The position numbers and the translations under genes are program-made. Positions 59,612 to 64,000 of a DNA stretch of 64,000 bases are shown here, piece by piece. Positions within the stretch are counted from its first letter, which is position 1, and every line of letters starts with the position of its first letter. The notes under the pieces are model-generated. The model was not told where the DNA came from. It did not search any database and saw only the letters and a list, made by a program, of their open reading frames with translations. Origin of the DNA: Anaerolineaceae bacterium (GTDB lineage: Bacteria > Chloroflexota > Anaerolineae > Aggregatilineales > Phototrophicaceae). Where the stretch lies: positions 124,001 to 188,000 of the forward strand of contig JACKCF010000002.1 in assembly GCA_020634165.1 (NCBI GenBank), written 5' to 3'.

Positions 59612-59956
59612 TTGGATACGGAGATTCAGGCGCAGTTGGGCCTGCCAGAGGCGGCAATCCTCACACTATTGAACCTGGAAGTGGGTCGTTGGGGACGCGA
59701 TTTTGTGTTCACAGCACAGGCGGCGGAATCAGGCAGCACTGTAGAAGTCCCATTCTTACTGGCGTTCTATGATTGCAGTGAAACGCGCTGGCAAACCTAT
59801 GCCCACATCGTCTTAGCTGTCGATGCGCCCTTACCGCCAACAATGCTGGTCAGCCATAAACTGGGTCGCGATCAGCACCGTAGCCCAGCGCGCCTGTTGA
59901 CCGAGCATTTTGGCTTATCGACCTTTTATGGCGAATTCGTGCTCCGGCTTCTCTAG
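59612..59956 (+). CDS. Uncharacterised protein
   Basis: A 114-residue protein I cannot assign. It begins MDTEIQAQLGLPEAAILTLL, with a beta-rich centre (WGRDFVFTAQAAESGSTVEV, WQTYAHIVLAVDAPLP) and ends FYGEFVLRLL. The start is TTG at 59612, with GAGGG six bases upstream; the frame is open to 59579. It diverges from the connector-like gene and precedes the glycosyltransferase by 58 bases. Confidence 0.5.
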   Translation: MDTEIQAQLGLPEAAILTLLNLEVGRWGRDFVFTAQAAESGSTVEVPFLLAFYDCSETRWQTYAHIVLAVDAPLPPTMLVSHKLGRDQHRSPARLLTEHFGLSTFYGEFVLRLL

Positions 59957-60014
59957 ACACAAAGCGCACATCGCCATGCTACGATGAAGGCTGTCCGATG
60001 AGATTCTCACGCTT

Positions 60015-62195
60015 ATGACGGAAGAGGTCGAACATCCCAACCCGATAAATACGTCCTGGCGCTGGTTAGCCTTCCTGGCGGCACTGCTTGTTATTACCAT
60101 GCTGCTGCTGGATACACCCCTGATTGTGCGCGGCATTGTCCTGGCCGTGTTAAGCCTGCCCGTACTGGCCATCATCGGGGGATGGGTAAGGCGGCGACAG
60201 CCTGGGGCATGGGTCAGACGTTTCCCCTGGTTGCAAAGCCACGCCAAGCTGCTCAGTCGATGGCTGATAGGCGCTGCGCTCGTCTGCATGATGTTGGCCG
60301 CGTTGCAACTGCGCCCCGGCACACCACCCGATCATGTGCTCTGGCTGATACTAGGCATGCTCTGCCTGCTACTAAGCTACGAACTGCAAGCATCGACTTC
60401 AGCACGTAGCCCAACCCATATGCCTGATGCACAATCGACTGAGCAAGGTCGTATTCGCTGGCCCTGGCTGATTGCAAGTAGTACGGCACTGGTCGCGCTT
60501 ACGCTGGCCAATCTGCCAGCCAAGCCACTAACCATCGGCGCCTATGCACAGGCAGCCCTGTTGTTGGCAGGCATATTCAGTATTGCCCTGGCTTTCCGTA
60601 ATAAGCCCGCGCAAAGACGCGCTTTTACAGCTAATGCGCATTGGATCGCGCTGATCGTGATTCTGCTGCTGGCGGCGGTTTTGCGGCTCTGGAATCTGGA
60701 ATGGTGGACGGCCCGCTGGCTGGACGAAATGATCTATGCCGACGCCACTGTCAATCTGCGCACGCCGGAATATGTTCAGATTCTGACGCAGTTCAATACC
60801 GTGACCGCCTTCTCCTGGCTGTATCCGCTGATGCAGGCACCTCTGGTCAATCTGCTGGGTCCGGGACTGCTGCCCCTGCGCCTGCTGAGTGCGGGCTTTG
60901 GCCTGCTGACTGTTGCGGCGACTTACCGACTTGGCCACACCCTCTTTGACAGGCGCATTGGACTGCTGGCAGCACTTGTTCTGGCGACACTGCCCCTGCA
61001 TCTGCATTTCAGCCGGATTGGCATCGCCAATATTGCTGACCCTCTGTTTGGTGTGTTGATGCTGTGGTTTTTAGCCAGAGCGACAAAAAATGGTCACATC
61101 CGTGACTATGCGCTGGCTGGCATCATGCTGGGACTGACACAATACTTTTACGAAGGTGGGCGACTGTTTTTCCCGTTACTGGCGCTGGGGTTGCTGTTGA
61201 TGATGGGATTCTTCGCCCGACGCGACCATCATTTCTCACCGCCATCACGCACACACCTGGCTGTTTTTTTCGGCTGCGCCCTGATGCTGGCTGCGCCGCT
61301 GTACATCACCTGGTTACAGTATGAGCTGCCGCTGGTCCCACGTTACGAGGTCATGCAGACAGGCCGCGCCAGTGAATATACGACACCGCTGATCGAGCGC
61401 TGGATTACCCGCATTCCCTGGGTGATGCGTGCCCTGGTCCATACACCCGATACGAGCTGGTTCTATCAGGGTGAGCAGGCGCTTCTATTGCTGCCACTGG
61501 TGCCATTTTTCCTGCTTGGTATTGGCCACAGCCTTGTCCGTCTCGCGCGACCATCGGGTTTATTACTGCTCGTCTGGATCGGTGGGACGATTGCCAGTAT
61601 CGCCTTCATTCACGATGCCGGGAGCTATCCGCGCTATCTGGTGCTGCTGCCAGGTCTGGCCCTGTGTATCAGCCTGGGATTGATCGCTACCTGGGACCAT
61701 CTGCGTCAGAAGCACCAACTTCCGACCTGGGTATGGGGCATGCTTGCGATTGCCATCATCGGGGTACAGGCCGGCTACTATTTCGGCATCCATTTGCCGA
61801 ATTTCTACGATTACCAGATGCGTCTGAAAGTCGCCGACGGCTATGTTTATCGCTATGACACGGATAATGCCTTACAGCGCGCACTGGAACTACCACAAGG
61901 AATGTATATCCATATCATCACCCAGCAACCCCCATTTGATTATGATGGTCGGGTCATGACCGAATTTTTCTCCAGGCAAGACCTGCAAATCAGCGGCGTT
62001 TTCCCGCGACAGCTAGAGTTCCACCTGCAATTCGCGCCGATGGATGAGCGCCAAGCCTTCTTCATCGAGCAGGATGACGAGTTGACGCTGGAAATTCTGG
62101 ATTACTACTTCGACCTCGAATATGTGCCCTACGATAATCCGCTTGGCCTGCCGCAAGAAGCCCTGATGGATTTATACATGACTGTGGACGAGTAA
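60015..62195 (+). CDS. GT39/ArnT-like membrane glycosyltransferase
   Basis: A 726-residue membrane protein with about 14 hydrophobic helices. After the first five helices the segment RLWNLEWWTARWLDEMIYAD has the acidic pair (D-E) of the first external loop, the catalytic feature of the dolichyl-phosphate-mannose/ArnT GT-C fold. LLAALVLATLPLHLHFSRIG, then IANIADPLFGVLML is the typical next part. It transfers a sugar from a polyprenyl phosphate onto a protein or lipid outside the membrane. Confidence 0.85.
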   Translation: MTEEVEHPNPINTSWRWLAFLAALLVITMLLLDTPLIVRGIVLAVLSLPVLAIIGGWVRRRQPGAWVRRFPWLQSHAKLLSRWLIGAALVCMMLAALQLRPGTPPDHVLWLILGMLCLLLSYELQASTSARSPTHMPDAQSTEQGRIRWPWLIASSTALVALTLANLPAKPLTIGAYAQAALLLAGIFSIALAFRNKPAQRRAFTANAHWIALIVILLLAAVLRLWNLEWWTARWLDEMIYADATVNLRTPEYVQILTQFNTVTAFSWLYPLMQAPLVNLLGPGLLPLRLLSAGFGLLTVAATYRLGHTLFDRRIGLLAALVLATLPLHLHFSRIGIANIADPLFGVLMLWFLARATKNGHIRDYALAGIMLGLTQYFYEGGRLFFPLLALGLLLMMGFFARRDHHFSPPSRTHLAVFFGCALMLAAPLYITWLQYELPLVPRYEVMQTGRASEYTTPLIERWITRIPWVMRALVHTPDTSWFYQGEQALLLLPLVPFFLLGIGHSLVRLARPSGLLLLVWIGGTIASIAFIHDAGSYPRYLVLLPGLALCISLGLIATWDHLRQKHQLPTWVWGMLAIAIIGVQAGYYFGIHLPNFYDYQMRLKVADGYVYRYDTDNALQRALELPQGMYIHIITQQPPFDYDGRVMTEFFSRQDLQISGVFPRQLEFHLQFAPMDERQAFFIEQDDELTLEILDYYFDLEYVPYDNPLGLPQEALMDLYMTVDE

Positions 62196-62243
62196 TTGGA
62201 ACGCTCGCCAATATGCCCAGCCATACCAATGAGGAAAAGTGCT

Positions 62244-63182
62244 ATGTTTCGTCTGATGACCCTGTTTCTGCTGATAACGATCATGTTCCAGGGGGCCAGC
62301 GTCCACACGCAGGGAGATACCGACCAGCCTGGTTACTTGTTAGCTTACAGCGATGGCTGCAATATCACCCTGATTACTGTGCCCAGCATTGTCATCAGTA
62401 CAGTGCCATCCATCACGGGTGATTGTGACGGCCCTGGTGTTTTCCTTGACGAAGAAACGGACCTCATCTTTTTCGACTATGGCACCTACATCACAGGAGG
62501 GTACCGAAACACACCTTGGGGCCAATTCCTGAGTGAACGCTTCCGCATCGGGCACCCCATTGCTGTTTCCGAAGATGCCCAACATGTAGTTGCCTTCTAC
62601 AATACCTTCGAGCATGAAGATACGGATGACAGCGATGGTCTGGTAGATACCTTCTCTATACAGGTTTTTCGTCGTGACGATCTCATCGGCATAGACACCG
62701 AAGCCACAGACTTTGATCTCTCGCTGATCTTACGCTGGCCACTGACCCAGGTTTGGCTGCCAGATGGCAAAACACTGGTGCTGCCTGCGCGAGAAACCAT
62801 CGACGGGCCGGACGTCATTGCCCTGGTCGATACCTCATCTGGTGAAGTCACATGGCTGGATGAAGATCGTTATATCAGTCCGACGCGCTATGAATCCATT
62901 TTCGGCGGACAGCAGCTACGAGTATGGGAAGATGGCTATGCACGTTTGTACACCATTGACGAGGACGAACAACCCTATGCCTGGTCGTCAACACTCTCGC
63001 CCGATGGCCGATGGCTAGCCTTTTGGGTTCAGGATCAAAGCTCTGGCATCCATGTTCTGCACCTGTACGACACTGAAGCCGGTGCGGACCGCGAAATTGC
63101 CAACACACTCGACGCAAACCCACCAACCGTTCCCTATTGGTTGATGCCACCAACAGAGGACGATAGCAATCGTGCTGATTGA
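62244..63182 (+). CDS. Exported beta-propeller-like protein
   Basis: A 312-residue protein with signal peptide (MFRLMTLFLLITIMFQGASV). The mature part has WD40-like strands (SSTLSPDGRWLAFWVQDQSS, LRWPLTQVWLPDGKTLVLPA) and acidic loops. It resembles the secreted proteins at 11849-13102 and 42938-44077. The ATG at 62244 has GAGGAA eight bases upstream. It lies 48 bases after the glycosyltransferase gene and may be cotranscribed. Confidence 0.72.
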   Translation: MFRLMTLFLLITIMFQGASVHTQGDTDQPGYLLAYSDGCNITLITVPSIVISTVPSITGDCDGPGVFLDEETDLIFFDYGTYITGGYRNTPWGQFLSERFRIGHPIAVSEDAQHVVAFYNTFEHEDTDDSDGLVDTFSIQVFRRDDLIGIDTEATDFDLSLILRWPLTQVWLPDGKTLVLPARETIDGPDVIALVDTSSGEVTWLDEDRYISPTRYESIFGGQQLRVWEDGYARLYTIDEDEQPYAWSSTLSPDGRWLAFWVQDQSSGIHVLHLYDTEAGADREIANTLDANPPTVPYWLMPPTEDDSNRAD

Positions 63183-63243
63183 ACATCGCATCTGGTGAGG
63201 GCACGCCGCTATAATAGGCATGTCCATAAATGGAGCCGACATC

Positions 63244-64000
63244 ATGAGCGTATACTACGTCAATGGCGCGTATGTTGACCGCGATAACGCACTGCTGCCC
63301 GTCACTGATCTGGCCATCCTGCGCGGATATGGCGTGTTTGACTATCTGCGCACCTATCATGGCGAACCCGTCAGCCTGGAGGCCAACGTCGCCCGACTGC
63401 GCCAGTCTGCCACATTGATCGGCCTCGACTATCCCTGGTCAGATGCCGAAATCGCCGCCATCGTCCGCGAAACGCTCAACCATAATGACCACCCTGAAAG
63501 CAGCATCCGCATTGTCGTCACAGGTGGCAGCAGTCCCGATAACATCATGCCGAACGGCTCCCCCTCACTCATCGTGATGGTTGATGCCCACAAACCGAAC
63601 CCGGATTGGTGGTACACGCAGGGCGTCAAGATCGTGACAGCCAATATCGCGCGTCTGTACCCTGGCGCCAAGAGCATCAACTACATTCCGGCGATCCTGG
63701 CGCGCAAAAAGGCTGATGCCAACGCCGTTGAAGTCATCTACACCACAGACACGGGGCATGTATTGGAAGGCACAACCAGCAATCTGTTCCTCGTCATGGA
63801 TGGCAAGCTCATCACCCCACACCTGGAACGGGTCCTGCCAGGGATTACCCGCCGGACAATCATCAACGCCGCCAGCAAAGAATTCGTCATAGAAGAACGT
63901 GACATCGACATCGATGAGCTGTATGCCGCTGAAGAAGCCTTCATTACAGCCGCCAACAAGCGCGTTGTGCCTGTCAGCACCGTCGATGACCGTACTATTG
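63244..64000 (+). CDS. Class IV aminotransferase (branched-chain aminotransferase-like), 3' end outside the window
   Basis: 252 codons are visible and the frame stays open to the window edge. MSVYYVNGAYVDRDNALLPV, then TDLAILRGYGVFDYLRTYHG is the classical start of the ilvE/dat family. The PLP lysine lies in YPGAKSINYIP, and GHVLEGTTSNLFLV is the cofactor phosphate region. It transfers amino groups to a 2-oxo acid; whether it is IlvE, D-alanine transaminase or lyase cannot be settled here. GGAG lies eight bases before the ATG. Confidence 0.93.
   Translation, partial: MSVYYVNGAYVDRDNALLPVTDLAILRGYGVFDYLRTYHGEPVSLEANVARLRQSATLIGLDYPWSDAEIAAIVRETLNHNDHPESSIRIVVTGGSSPDNIMPNGSPSLIVMVDAHKPNPDWWYTQGVKIVTANIARLYPGAKSINYIPAILARKKADANAVEVIYTTDTGHVLEGTTSNLFLVMDGKLITPHLERVLPGITRRTIINAASKEFVIEERDIDIDELYAAEEAFITAANKRVVPVSTVDDRTI

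Overview
The window looks like a chromosomal segment of a member of the Chloroflexota, probably near the Anaerolineae. This is inferred from style, not from a marker tree. The signs are moderate GC, several TTG and GTG starts, secreted or membrane proteins with Thr-Pro linkers (13787-16018, 57746-58729), beta-propeller secretory proteins, a DUF385/F420-type protein and many ABC and TetR/LacI/AraC modules. No plasmid, integrase or rRNA genes were seen. The only RNA gene found is tRNA-Leu(UAA).

Layout. 1-6300: the tail of a probable UDP-GlcNAc 2-epimerase, an MFS transporter, a TetR-controlled SDR gene, a YdeI-like protein, and a leftward RHH-VOC-FAD oxidoreductase set. 6300-16600: an S9 peptidase, an orphan histidine kinase, a GNAT enzyme, two secreted proteins, a Nif11-like small protein, a membrane Ser/Thr kinase and an FmdB homologue lacking its zinc cysteines. 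16660-19250: the leftward secE-nusG-rplK-rplA operon. 19550-23520: an uncharacterised membrane protein and an ArsR-SdpI-ABC exporter operon. 23640-30250: a rightward LacI-sugar ABC transporter-ADP-ribosylglycohydrolase operon. 30290-49680: mixed metabolic and regulatory genes, including a PAD-type deiminase, a CMD/AhpD protein behind two CRP-like sites, a DUF1003 protein behind an attenuator-like leader, ndk, an EEP-domain membrane protein and a VWA protein. 49680-59960: an accessory stretch with an AT-rich Panacea toxin-antitoxin pair, a membrane-anchored Mrr-type nuclease, phage tail/connector genes in two separated pieces and a tandem pair of tiny paralogues. 59960-64000: a GT39-like glycosyltransferase, a secreted protein and an open class IV aminotransferase.

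The most notable signal is the roughly 300-nt leader of the DUF1003 gene (38508-38825). It has a consensus -10, a 42-codon upstream ORF, and two mutually exclusive structures: a long-range helix and a terminator with a T-tract that share one strand. Other strong signals are paired operators linking regulators to their targets (TetR/SDR, RHH, ArsR/SdpI, LacI, TetR/DUF4260), the Panacea pair with an unrecognised toxin candidate, the tandem small paralogues, and a family of intergenic palindromes (GTAGGGGC-type), two of which bound the block separating the phage pieces.

All assignments come from reading motifs and architecture by eye. No database search, structure prediction or alignment was run.
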